Shown here: positions 1-12,991 of the stretch, piece by piece | Position numbering within the stretch: position 1 is the first letter of the stretch | How the letters are laid out: every line of letters starts with the position of its first letter | From: Solen grandis | Lineage: Eukaryota; Mollusca; Bivalvia; Adapedonta; Solenidae | NCBI GenBank assembly: GCA_021229015.1 | Contig: CM037777.1 | Span: 55,071,089 to 55,135,088, forward strand | Direction of reading: 5' to 3' | Length of the DNA: 64,000 nt | The notes under the pieces: model-generated | The model's input: only the letters and a program-made list of their open reading frames with translations | Told to the model about the DNA's origin: nothing | Databases searched by the model: none | Translations under genes and position numbers: made by a program

Positions 1-3000
1 AAGGAATGACATATATAGCGTAAATAAAACTATTGATAGTGCAGTGAATTCAGAATGAGAAACTGGAAGTTGAATGCCTTTAAACTATTTTCTGAATACA
101 TTTTAGTACTATCTTTTTTTTATTCTATAATTAAGTTGAACTCAGTAATTTTAGATAAAGTCATTTTTTCCCCAATCAATACTACCTTATAGAAATGTAA
201 TGAGGCATTTCTTCAACAGATTGTTGCATTTTTATGACCCACTTATTAAGTATTAAAAATAACACTAACTTGCATCATTTTGTAAAGTATCCAATAAAAA
301 GTCTTGCTCTTTTTTCGTGTTCACGCTGACCAGGTGACCATTAGGTGCCTCGGTTTTGCACGTCTTGACTGCGTCGTACCAGTTGAGAGGCGAGATGTGG
401 AATGTGTAGCAGGAGGTCTGGTTCCCAACTGTCAACTTTCTGGAACCAGCGGGGCACGTGGGGATTGCTGTGCGTTTTGTGGTTGAAAAAAAAAAGGGAC
501 ATATGTACACTTATAATACATTAACAAATGTACCATTTGAAACGAACGCATGTCTTAAATACTGTCAATGGGGCGTTAAACCCAAACAATCCACTAAATG
601 TACATGCGGACATGTAATTAGGTAGGGTCAATTTGGTCTAAACGAAGTTTCATTCACAGCCCCTTTTTACAAACAAACCTTGGGTGTATTTATAACAAAT
701 GCACACACACATTGAGCGTTAATCAGTAGACATGGGTCGAATTCAACCTACATATTTTTTACAATACTTAGTGCTCAACAATACAAAAATTATGTAGAAA
801 CTCATTCCCACTATTCCTGTTATGTAAAATATTCAAGACGGTAACCTTGATGACTAACATTACTTGTAAAGAAATTAAATATTTGGGTATTTTTTTATTA
901 AATGAAACAAGAATAATGGAATTAGCCGACAAATAATTAATGCTCCTAACATTATTTTGCTCCAGGGGGAGGATGGCGAGCATACACGGGATGTGACAGA
1001 ATACTGTTCCCGACAGGCGGGAATTTGACAGAATGGTTCCGAGTCCCGGGAAATGGATATAATCCGAATTTTAGAACAGAACAGAACAGAACATATATTT
1101 TATTGACTTGTAAAAATTACATCGTCAAAATCAATACATGCACATTAAAATATAGTACTATTTAAGCATAATACCCTATATAATATAATATAGTTTCAAT
1201 TATTAAAATAGAAAATATGTAAGTATTGCAAATAAGCACAACGTATGTCAAATGATCAAATTTAACATTGATATATTTGCTCTTATAACAAATGTGTTTA
1301 TGTGTGTTTTTTATTAGATTGGCCAAATTATGACATATTTCAAAAACATGATATCCTAATAGTAATTGAAAGGAGACCCAATATGAGATTTAGTAAAGGA
1401 AAATAACATGGAAAAAAAATGAATGAAAAAAAAATAAATAATAATAATAATGGATGAAAAGTGGAAGAAAAGAGGACAAACCTCTAAATGCTTTATACTT
1501 ATTTCATATTGTTCAAAATTTTGTTTCTGGATTCTAAAGAAATTTTAACGTAAATGGCTAAATTAAAAAGGACAGACCTGTTTTCACTTTTCAACAATTC
1601 AATGAATTTTAACTCGGTCGGATTATTATAAAAATATAAATTAATAAATTTTTCTCTAATTTCTTTATATGTAGGACAGACTAGTATAAAATGAAATTCA
1701 GTCTCTACTTTTCTCATTGAACAACACTGACATAATCTCTCTTCTCGTACTAGTCTGTTTCTAGAGTATCTGCCTGTCTGTATCCTTAATGAATGAGAAC
1801 TTAATCTAATTTTTGTTAAGAAAAAACGAAGTGACGCTGGAAGAAAATCTAGATATGTTTCATAAACAAATGTAGGTTTAACAGAGTGATATACTTCTAG
1901 AACACTACTTGTTTCCTTTTTAGACATCCAATTTTGTATGAAATTATCAATTAACCTTTGTTTAAACACAACAGTAAACTTTTTAACATCAACCTTTTCG
2001 GGAGAATCCCAAACATATGTAAAACCGTGTTCACACAATATTGTTTTAACATTATGTACCCAATTAGAGTGACCCTTTGAACAATCATTAAAAGCCTTTA
2101 AATATATACGATTCAGGATGATATTATTTGTGTCCAAAAGCTTAAACCAATATTTAAGGATAGATACGTACCTATTGATATAAAGAGGATATCGTCCTAA
2201 TTCTCCATAAACTCCCATTGAACTGGTCGATTTTTTAACTTTAAGAACACTTTTACAAAATTTAAGGTGGATTCTTTCTATTTCTTTTGATTTTGAAAAA
2301 CCCCATAATGCAGCCGAATAAGTTAATATTGAACCTACAAAGGAATCAAACAGTTGACACAAAGTTTTAGGTTTTAATTTATATTTACCACAGTTAACTA
2401 ATAAAACGTTCAAAGCCTTTAGAGCTTTCCCAGCTAAATATTCTTGATTAAGAGAAAAACTCCCCGTATAACTGAAAACTGTACCTAAATAATTAAAATT
2501 GTCAACTGTCTCCAAATTAACCCCTCCATATGACCAATTTTCAGATTGTAACAAAGGACCCCTTTTTCTAAACACCATAGTTTTTGTTTTATTAGTATTT
2601 ACCACTAACCCCCATGTTTTACAATAATCATGTAACAAGTTCCAAATTATTCTGTAATTCTTGTGGAGTTTCACCAAAAATAACCATATCATCCGCAAAT
2701 AAGAGCATCTTATTTTTATATCATCTAAAAAAATTAATCGGACACACGATTCACTTTATTAAACATATTTTATTATTCGTAACATTTTCCCCCGTATACC
2801 CGTTTTAAACATCTTTACCCACAAAGCATTTCTATAAATAGAGTCAAAACATTTTTCCATATCGACAAAAACACAATATAATCTTTTATTCTCATTAACA
2901 TACAATGTAATTCTGAACTAAATTATACAATATAAACATAGCATCAGTAGTTGAACGACCTTTTCTAAAACCAAACTGGGCATCAGAAATAATATCGTTA

Positions 3001-6000
3001 TCATCACAGAAAGACATAATACGTCTATTTAAAATAGTAGTAAATAGTTTTGAAAGACAGCTCAATAAAGTGATGCCACGATAATTATTAACTTTATCCC
3101 TATCGCCCTTCTTGTGTAAGGGAATAATAACCCCTTCCGTCCATTTATCTGGGAAAACCCCCGAATCAAGAACTGCATTGAAAATGTCCATTATATGGTG
3201 CACTAAAATATCTATAGTGGAGAATATATATTCATTCAAAATGAAATCACTACCCATTGCTTTATTGGCCTTTAACGTTTTAACTGCATCCAAAACTTCT
3301 TGTACTGTTATATGTTTATCTAAATCATCATCACTATCGATGAGGTTATTAAAATCATGATTAGAACAGAAATCTTCAACACAATTATTTTCAGTTTTAA
3401 ATATATTCGATCCTAATTCTGAAAAAAAAATGGGAAAATTCTTCCAATGATATTTTATTTTTATTACTAGCTGACTTCTTGAAGAATTTCCAAAACTGCT
3501 TTGGTTTTGAATATTTCAAACTTTCGATCTCGTTTAATCTTTTTAATTCACTATTTCTTTTCTTTTTCTTACATAATTGTTTATATGAGTATTTCAAATT
3601 ACAAAATTGTTCTCTACTATAATTTGACTTTAACTGATTAAAGACACATAACGCATTTAAATATTCTTTCCGAGCTTGCTCACATTCCTTATCAAACCAC
3701 TCTGCCTGCTTTACTATTGGTTTATCATTAAACTTAAAAGTACTCTTACCATAAATAATATACTTTGAAAACAAAGGATCTGCAACTGATCGAATTAAAT
3801 CAGTAAATTTATTAAGATTATCATTTATCGACAGTCTATCACCTGTATCTAAAGAACTTATTAATATGTTAAATTCAGGTAATTTAGCTATTATTCCCGT
3901 CCTAAATAAGTCTACCAATTTGTCATCCCATACATAAGACACGCCCTCTGACACAGAAGGTGAGTCACGAATACAATTACACTTTATAGAAAAATAAACA
4001 CCAGCATGGTCGCTATATTCGTTAAATGAACTAATGTTAAAATCACACAGTCGAGACATATCTTCCTCGGCAAACATCTCCCTCTCAGGGGATTTTGACA
4101 AATTTTCATTGCTCTAGGGTGGGGATTTAGATTCCAATAATGAAATTTCCACAGGGTCAGTTCCCCCTTGGTGCAAACTATTGATAGGTGCGTAAGTTTA
4201 CATAGTCTTGATATGTCGCAGGACATTTCTTTAATTCATTATTTACTGATATATTTAAATTGACTTACAGACTAACAGGTACTCTGGGATAATAGCTTGT
4301 CACTGATTGACCCGGATTACACAAAATATCATGAAATTGTTTGTAAGCAGTTGACCTAGCCTTTTATTTCAAAGACGAGCTCTTCATTTCCACAGCTAGA
4401 ATCAGAAGGTGCATGAAACAGAGTGTTTTGCGAAATAGCTAAGTCAAGTAATACCTGAGCATGACGTGTTGTACACATAGATGTCGTCAATAGATGTATA
4501 GCCGTAACCGTGGTAGGTGTAGTGCGATGAAGAGGAACCTGTGTAGTAGGAATGGGTGTCCGCCTCAAACACCAACTGAAATTGTCATCTGTTTCATGAT
4601 CGGTCCAGTCGACCGCGAGATAAACAGAGCATACCCTCTCCACACAAAATTACAACAAGGCCAGTCTGGTAATTACACAAAAGGCGCATGGTCATGTATA
4701 TCAACAAGGCGCCCTGGTCAGTGTAAAATTACAACAAGGCATGTCAGTGTAAATTACAACAAAGGGCGCCATGGTCCAGTGGTAAAATTACAAACAAAAG
4801 GGCGCCATGGTCCAGTGGTAAAATTACAAACAAAAGGGCGCCATGGTCCAGTGGTAAATTACAACAAGCGCCTGGTCAGTAAAATACAACAAAAGGGGCA
4901 TGGTCAGAGAAATACAACAAAGCGCATGGCGTGTAAATTCAAACATGGCGCCATGGTCAGTGGGAATTACCAACCGCGATCAAGGTTGTATTCGGAACCC
5001 TTGGAACAGTTTTTAATGACCTTCCCAGGCGCTAAGTACTGGTCCAACCCTGTAACGTCGAGAGGGATTAGCATAGGTTCGTAGAACTTGTTTCCCAGTC
5101 GATGTAAAATAAATTAGTTAAACAAACACACACACACTCACACATCTAAATTATCTCGGATTAAACCCTAGTTCGGTCAAATGTTCTATGTGCAGAGTAT
5201 TTGGTCTAGACAGTAAATAACTGATCTTACCGGCTCGCAGTTAAAACCACATTGATAAAAATGCCACACGTAAGTCACAAACACGCATATTTAACCCTTT
5301 CCCTCATATGCTCATTTTGACGCACTCAGTAGGTACCACATAAAGCCTGATCTACAGAAAACCACAGTTAAACCTTACCAAATTTAATTATAAAGTCCTC
5401 ATTTCCAGACCACTGAGGAGCAGCGAACAGCATAAAACCCTGTTTTATGTTGTTCGCATAGGTCTTTTCATGGTTTCCTCTATGAGGGAAAGGGTTAAAT
5501 TACTATCTACAATTAACCTTCCAGTGTTTACAGATGACGGAATATCTACACTAGGGTAATAGGTGATAAACGGTTGGTCTGGTTTTTGGCAAAACAAATT
5601 ATTGTTTGTGATACTGATTTCTGAGAATTCAGCTACATTTGAAGTGTTTATAACATTTTAATTGTTATAACCATTACCCTTTCATGTTTGGGCACTAATT
5701 TGAGCAAACCTGTGCGAAAAGTGACAGATGCATGAGATCCTTCCCAACCCACATTTGATGACATTTCAGACCCCTGCTGGGTCCATCAAAATAAGACCGT
5801 TAAATACCCAACCGGGTGCCACATCTCATGCATACCATTTTTCAACGCCTGTATAGGTCTGCTCTAATACGTGCTCAAATCAAACATGGAAGAGTAATGG
5901 TTTTAACAAACTGTAGAATGTAACAAACTCTAAGCGCAAGAGAAAAAAAAGTTCTTACGCGGAATGGGGAAGCGGTGTATTCCGAGTCTAAAGACACCTG

Positions 6001-9000
6001 CGCCATAACCCACTGCCTGTCCTGTTCTCCATTCCTTGTAAACACTGGGTAGCCGTCTCCTCCCCCCACCTGGTATAAAAAAATCAACATATCAAAAGCA
6101 ATAACAGACGTGATGATAAAGAATATTAACTACAATAAAATAATACCAGTCAAGTAATATGCTATTTAGACAATAGACCATTTCACCAGAGGGTCGGCAA
6201 TAACCAGTATAATTCGCTGATTTAAACTGACCAATCGGTGACTGGGGAAAAATCTCAAACGTATGAATTTTACACCGGTATGTAGATTTGTTGTTCTGGA
6301 AGTGTTCGATGATTTACGTAGGTCATCGTCTCATTTCAGAGTGAAATGGTCTATGAGATTAATAAGAAAATGTCGTGTGTTAGAGTGCCAAAAATGCAAG
6401 CGAAAGGAGAGACTTATAAATATGTTTACGCAATTAGATTGATCATCTCGGAGAGTCCATATTCCTATGACACCAGGAAATGATACCGTACAAGTCACGA
6501 AGCTACATTAGTTTAAAGCTATGTTTAAATGTATGAAACAAATATGGCATCATTCTATTAAATTCAGTTGATCTCTTTAAAATAAACCATCTGCATATTT
6601 TACATCACCTTTTACTAGCCATACATTTAAAATTCACCCCTCGTATCACTCGAAATAGTATACACACAGGTAAATAAACAATAATGTTCGCCATTTTGGT
6701 CCTTGTTCTGATTATGTCATTATAAAGTATGTGAACTGCACTATTTATAAGGTCAGCCATTTCTGCGAATGAAAGATTATCAGAGCAGACGAACAAATTT
6801 CATTTGGATCTTTACAAGATAAAACGTGTTTAAGGAAACTCATTTGGTTAGTGGTAGTAAGTACTTTATTAACAATAACTAGGATTATTTGCAACTGTAT
6901 TTGCATTGAAAATATTTACGAAATTAACACGATTTACTGGCTGCTTGACGTCATAAAAAATCACGAGACAGAGATCTAAAGAAAATGTCATCGGGTAATA
7001 GGACTCTCAAGGAGTTGGAACCTACACGAAAGTGGGAACATGTTTTTATAACGTATATTAACTTTTACTTCTGTGGTTGGTATAACGAATAATAAAAATA
7101 CACCTAAAAGAAAATTTACCTTTGCAAATACTTTTAAGTTACCGGTGTCAGTTCCGTGCATCGTGTACCAAAAGCGGACACAATACTCATTTGCCGGTGG
7201 AAATTCAGGGGAGGTAATTCTGGCCGTTCGCGCTGGCGTGGTAGAACTGCTGCTGCTGCCGCTGTAGTGGTACTGGGGTGACTTGTATGGGTCGATGAAC
7301 ATGTAGTGACCTTGAATATATTAGGCATTTGTCTGTGGTCTTATGTGCCCGTCTTAAGCAGACACATGATGTAATTAAGGATTATTAAGTGTTCGCTTGA
7401 TGCATAGAGCCCACTAAACAGAAGTCCATAATTCTAGGGCTATGTTCAAAACATTAAAAAAAAATGTAAAATGCATATCAATAGTTCGACATTGTTAATT
7501 ATTATTTACCAAAATGCATACGTCCAATCAAAGACGCCTTTTTAGTCATGTGACCGTACAATATATTTCTTATCTGAACGCACGCAAGTAAACACATAAA
7601 TCTTGTATATTTTCTGTATTGTATGATTCACAAGTCACATGTTAAACCTTTGGCATAAATGGGATACGTTAAAAGTCACTTAAATACAACCGTATTTCAA
7701 TTTACATGTTGATTAAAAAAATTTTCTTGCAACTCATACCAAACCCTCTCGACGGTTCCTGGGCTGGACCAGTACTTAGCGCAAGGAAGACCATGAATAC
7801 TTCTTACACCCTAGCAAAGTTTTAACCACCGTCTGATCTGCAGTCATTTACGTTACCTCTGGACCGAGGCGTCTTTCTCATATCAAACCATTTTGAAAAC
7901 AAGCGTGTTAAATTTCCAATGCAAAAATAATCACAGAACGGTAGTTTGGATCAAATGAGCAATCGGTTGATTTTTAAAGCATGCTTGTATATATAAGCAG
8001 ATATTTTACTCATGCCTTCGGGTACCTTTTGGCGTGCCAAATGTATGATCTTCCATGGGCCCGGATCGTTCGTTCTGTTTCCCAGTTCCTCTGTACCAAC
8101 ATTCGGTCTTTGACGTCGAGCAGGACTCCAACGTGTAGTTGCACATATGGGCATCTTCGAAGTCGCAGTGATGTGTTGCGAAGTTGCCGTAAAGAACTGT
8201 TACAAATAAAAGTACCAGTATATATTAACTCTTACAATACTGGGAACTTAAGACTGCCATTGCGACCAGTGTAGACCAAGATCAGCATGCACATCCGTGA
8301 AGTCTGATCATTGTCTGCATTTATTACTATTCAGTCAACAAGTTTTCAGGAGAAAAAAGAGATAGAGAGACAGAGAGCAATATACACTATTATTTTGGTG
8401 ACGATTTGATTATTTCGAAGAAATGCATTTTATCCTTTTTTATCATTCGATAGTACATGTATTAATCAATCTCAATATCATCATCAACATCATTAGGAGA
8501 AGTTAAGCGATGTTTTTTCTTCTTTCTTTCTTTTTTTTTTTAAAGTTTATGCATACCATCGGAGGCCCTATATAACTGCCCTTGTCCGAACTCCGACACC
8601 TTTTTTTTTTGTCGTAGTCTCGTAAGCGAATTTTTATTATGTTTCAGTAAATTAACTCCGCAAATGTAATTAAAATATTGCAAATTTTAGCTCACACCAC
8701 TCTTTCTATATACAAATTATTTCCATGCAGGATGGCCTTTCAAATTATTAAATTAAAAGTAGTTAGGAAATTCCACCTGTTGTGTTTAAATTTTTATAAT
8801 TGAAAGTCATTTGTGTACAAAATTGTGTAAACTTCTATGACGTCATTCAAAGCTGCATGGTGGAGTGAGGTTCAAACCAAATCATGGTGTAATATTTGAC
8901 TCCCAATGTGTTAAATGTCATTTTCGAGCGAATTTTTAAAAGTTTAAAAGAATTTCTTGTGGGGTATCAATAAGAATTGGACAGAATTAATTGGTACTTA

Positions 9001-12000
9001 AACAGTTTCTATTTTACGTATTGTATTTATGTTGCATTTCACAATTGTAAAGCTTAGAGTGGCGCAATTTGGGCACTCGAGGCTATAGACAATGCTATGT
9101 GGTCTGGCCCCAAAGAGCGTTCCCACACCTTTTTTTTTTAAAAATTCAAAATGTATTAAGAAAATGAAACACATATACAAGCTCTAAATGCCATTCTTTG
9201 TCAAATAAAGCAGTATAATCATTACTCATGATTACATATATCGATCATCGATCGCTTCTTTAAATGCATGTGTGTTTAATTTGTCTTAATAATAATACAC
9301 AACGTTATGATATTTCCGAAATCAATAAATTGGAAATATGCTTTTTTTTTAAAATGATAATATGAAATAATATTGTATGAGCAAACAAAGGAGATCCTGA
9401 TAAGACTGAACAGAACCGGGGGAGGGGGGAGCTGTATGATCTAGGCCGGATATGTTTGTCAAAACAAGTCTATATGAGGTAAAAGGTTAAAATAAGAAAG
9501 GGATCAATCATATACCTATGCTAATTTATTTAAATGTGTGAGTGGTGGTTGGGGGGAGGCTTAGGCGTAAAAAAGAGATTTTTTCTGCTAAACCAGGCCG
9601 ATCCAATTTTTTATTCATACCGACCCCAAACTTTTTTTTCTAACATTACAGTTATCACGGTTTGACAAACGGTATGTTTCATCTCATCCTCTAAAATATG
9701 TAAATAAATAAATAATAAAAAAAGAAAAAATAATGGGGGGGGGGGGGGTAAAATAAATAAAAAAAGTTTTGCCTACCTACCTACCTACCCACCCTTCTAC
9801 TTATTTAGAGTTGGTGGTAAAAGCAAACAACTTTTTTGGATAATCAATCGAAGCACCTGAGACGGAATTACCAGAGGATGTCCGACTGAACAGCATATTG
9901 CGCATTTCTAGGCATAAGTACCTGGATTTCCGGTTTGCTGGCTATCTATGCCATGCAGATGAGATCGGCATACAGTCAGCTGGTTATTTGTTTCCGTGAG
10001 CTCTTTCCTAAGACGATCTAGTTCAGCGTTCAATCCAGACACCGTGTTTGCTAAGTCGACCTGAAATTTAGATAATTTATAAATTATTTACGTTAAATGG
10101 TATCTTAGAACAAGTATTAGCATTTCCAAAAAAATAATGCTAAAAATCGCCGTTAGCCAAGTGAACAGAAAGTTACACTGTGACATAAAGGGAAATTGTA
10201 TGTCGAATTGTATAAAGGAATTGTTTGTAGCTGGGAAATGTTATCAAAGCTGATATAAGAAATATTCTGATTCCTCATTCATGTGAAATATTGAGCTAAA
10301 TTTATAATTGCTATACACACATTAATCAGATTTTTGTACACCTAGCTGTAGCTTGTTCCAAAATTTTAACCTAAAAAAGTACTTAAAGCTATTAAGTTCA
10401 CTTGTCGATTAGAAAATTATAAGCTGCGCAAAATTGACTTGACTTGACTATTTGAGTTTACCGTCGCTTCGACAGTATTTCAGTCATATAGCTAGGTCCA
10501 GCTAATTACAGGTGGAGGAAGACCCCGAATGCACGGGGAGGCATCCGGGTAGAACCACCGACCTACCGCAAGCCAGCTGGAAGGGCGCAAAATTGAGAAG
10601 CGGTATAGGGAATACAAGGAACAAAAGGGCGTACTCAAATCGAATCTTCCCAGTTATGTGCCTACCAGTCTAGAACCATCTAGCAACATATACTTTCGGT
10701 AGCCTTTAACACAGTCCAGATTTCCCAGCGTTCAAAACAGTTTCCCCAGAGGTTGTCCCCGGTAATCTGATCTAGTTTTTTTTTCTGCGACCGACTGAGA
10801 AGGAACCTATTTGTCTATTACGACAGCGGTGCGGGAGTAAAAAGATGCTTTCTTGCTCAAAACTATAATATGGCCGCACTGGGCCGGCGACAATAACCTG
10901 GACATCGGGTCATCCTGGTAGTAACACACTTTATTTCTCACAAATGCGACAGAAGTTCTATTCCCGAGAAATGGAGACGCGTAGTTTTACTTCTTTTTCG
11001 GGAACTTCGGATTCCTCCAATATTAACAACCATAGACGAAGCTATCCGTGCTATTATTCATCGTCGGAAACCACGTCTGCTCAATACGTTTGGGTTTACG
11101 GATCATAGGTTATTTAATTAGCAATAGGCAATTCATTTGGTTCGTGGCGGAGACAGCGCAGTTCACTTGACCAATGAAACGGCGCGTTACATAAAATTGT
11201 TCGGGGTTTAAAAGTCAGATTCTTGATTTGTAACTTCAATCAAAAAGTATTCAAAATACTACACATAGTGCCATTGGTCAGCATGTAGCTGATAAATGTT
11301 TATGAAAACAAAGTTTTGCCAGTTGAAAATCCCACGACAACTTGTTTCACTGTCCTTATAAAGTTAAATCTTTATTTCACCGATAAATGAAATGATAAAA
11401 CTTAGATGATATCATAATTACCATCGCATTTTTTCTTTCAATTCGTACGAATCAAAGCACTTAACTTTGTCTCCATATAGTGCCAGCGTCATAAGGTATC
11501 AAGTTATTAGGTATACAGTAAAATTTTACGAAGTGATAGAGAAATACGACACTCGGCACGGGGGACCGAATAAGTGGATTACATGCATGTTTAAATTTAA
11601 ACCAATTTCCAGAAAAGTTCGTAGATCACATGTTCATTTAATTTAGTAGGTTACATTCCATCTAAACCTAAAAATGTTTGCTAGAAGTTCAACCAATTAA
11701 ATATATTAAATGAGGACATGACCTACATTTCACGAAAATTATCTCATCAACTAAAACGTTTGAAGATATAGGACTCTCTTATGTATTTACCTAGAAAATA
11801 GAAAAAAAAAGGATCTTTAAAAAAGATCAACGACCGTGGTGTATTAATTATATTAAGTGTTGATGAGAGGACATTTGACCCAAGTATTATGAATGTCTTT
11901 AAAGTGTACAAGATATATAGAGCGGATATGAAATTGCTGACGATCGGACAGACGAACGACCAGTTCACAACATAATACGCCCCTTCAGGTTATTCAACTG

Positions 12001-12830
12001 AATGGGTGTTCCTCGGAATACTCGAGTCATTGCAATCCAGTAGCTGTCAGAAATAGGGTGAACATCAAATGATCAAAATTATAACGTTACTTATCACTAT
12101 ACAAAATAAGTTTGGAGTGCATCCACCACCATATAGTATTGAAGTTATGCTCTGATACTTTTTTGCGAATTCCAGGATACGAAGGGGTCTGAAGGTTTCA
12201 AATCCGACGTGTGTTTTTCATCCTTTAAATATGTTTTTTTTTTTTTTTTGCAGTTGAATTAATCATTGTGAACGTTAAGACATGTATTTATATATTTCTG
12301 TCGAAAAATCGAGGTTTTAGAAATGTACACACAAAGCGAACGAGCTGATCTCTTTTCCGGAGGGAAACTTTCGATTTTTAAGTTGATCAATCAAAACTTA
12401 CAGTATTCACCAGCTGTTTAGTGACCTTCATCTTTAAGTTTAGACAGGAAGTTCAGGTGAAAACAAAACGACCAACGGCCGAAAATTGTATGCATTGTTA
12501 TATTACATATACCATGTTATTACTGAATATGGTTATCAGTTTCTTCAACATTTTAATATTGTTTTGATATAGAGTTTGAGATTCGGAGTTCAGGAATAGA
12601 GTCTTTGAATTTGAGTAGTTTGTAAAACTATGGACATATATATGTACCGTATACGAGTATACGCTTTCATATCTTAAGAGCAAACTGCTGACTTTTGATA
12701 AGTTGACCCAGATGAGAAGTCATCATATACAGTCGCATGTGAATATGTGAGTTTCACAGAGAAAGGGTACAATTCTAATCTTATTTCACTGTCGTATGTT
12801 TTCAATGCAAATTCAGATGCTGAAACAAAA

Positions 12831-12908
<78 letters not shown>

Positions 12909-12952
12909 AAACACCGTTCTATGAATGAACGCTAGGAGGAACCCGCCATTAA

Positions 12953-12991
<39 letters not shown>

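Noticed and set aside
4494..5084. 196-codon plus-strand ORF with KGRHGPVVKLQT repeats
   Set aside because: Translation of the 36 bp minisatellite, antisense to lectin exon 7.
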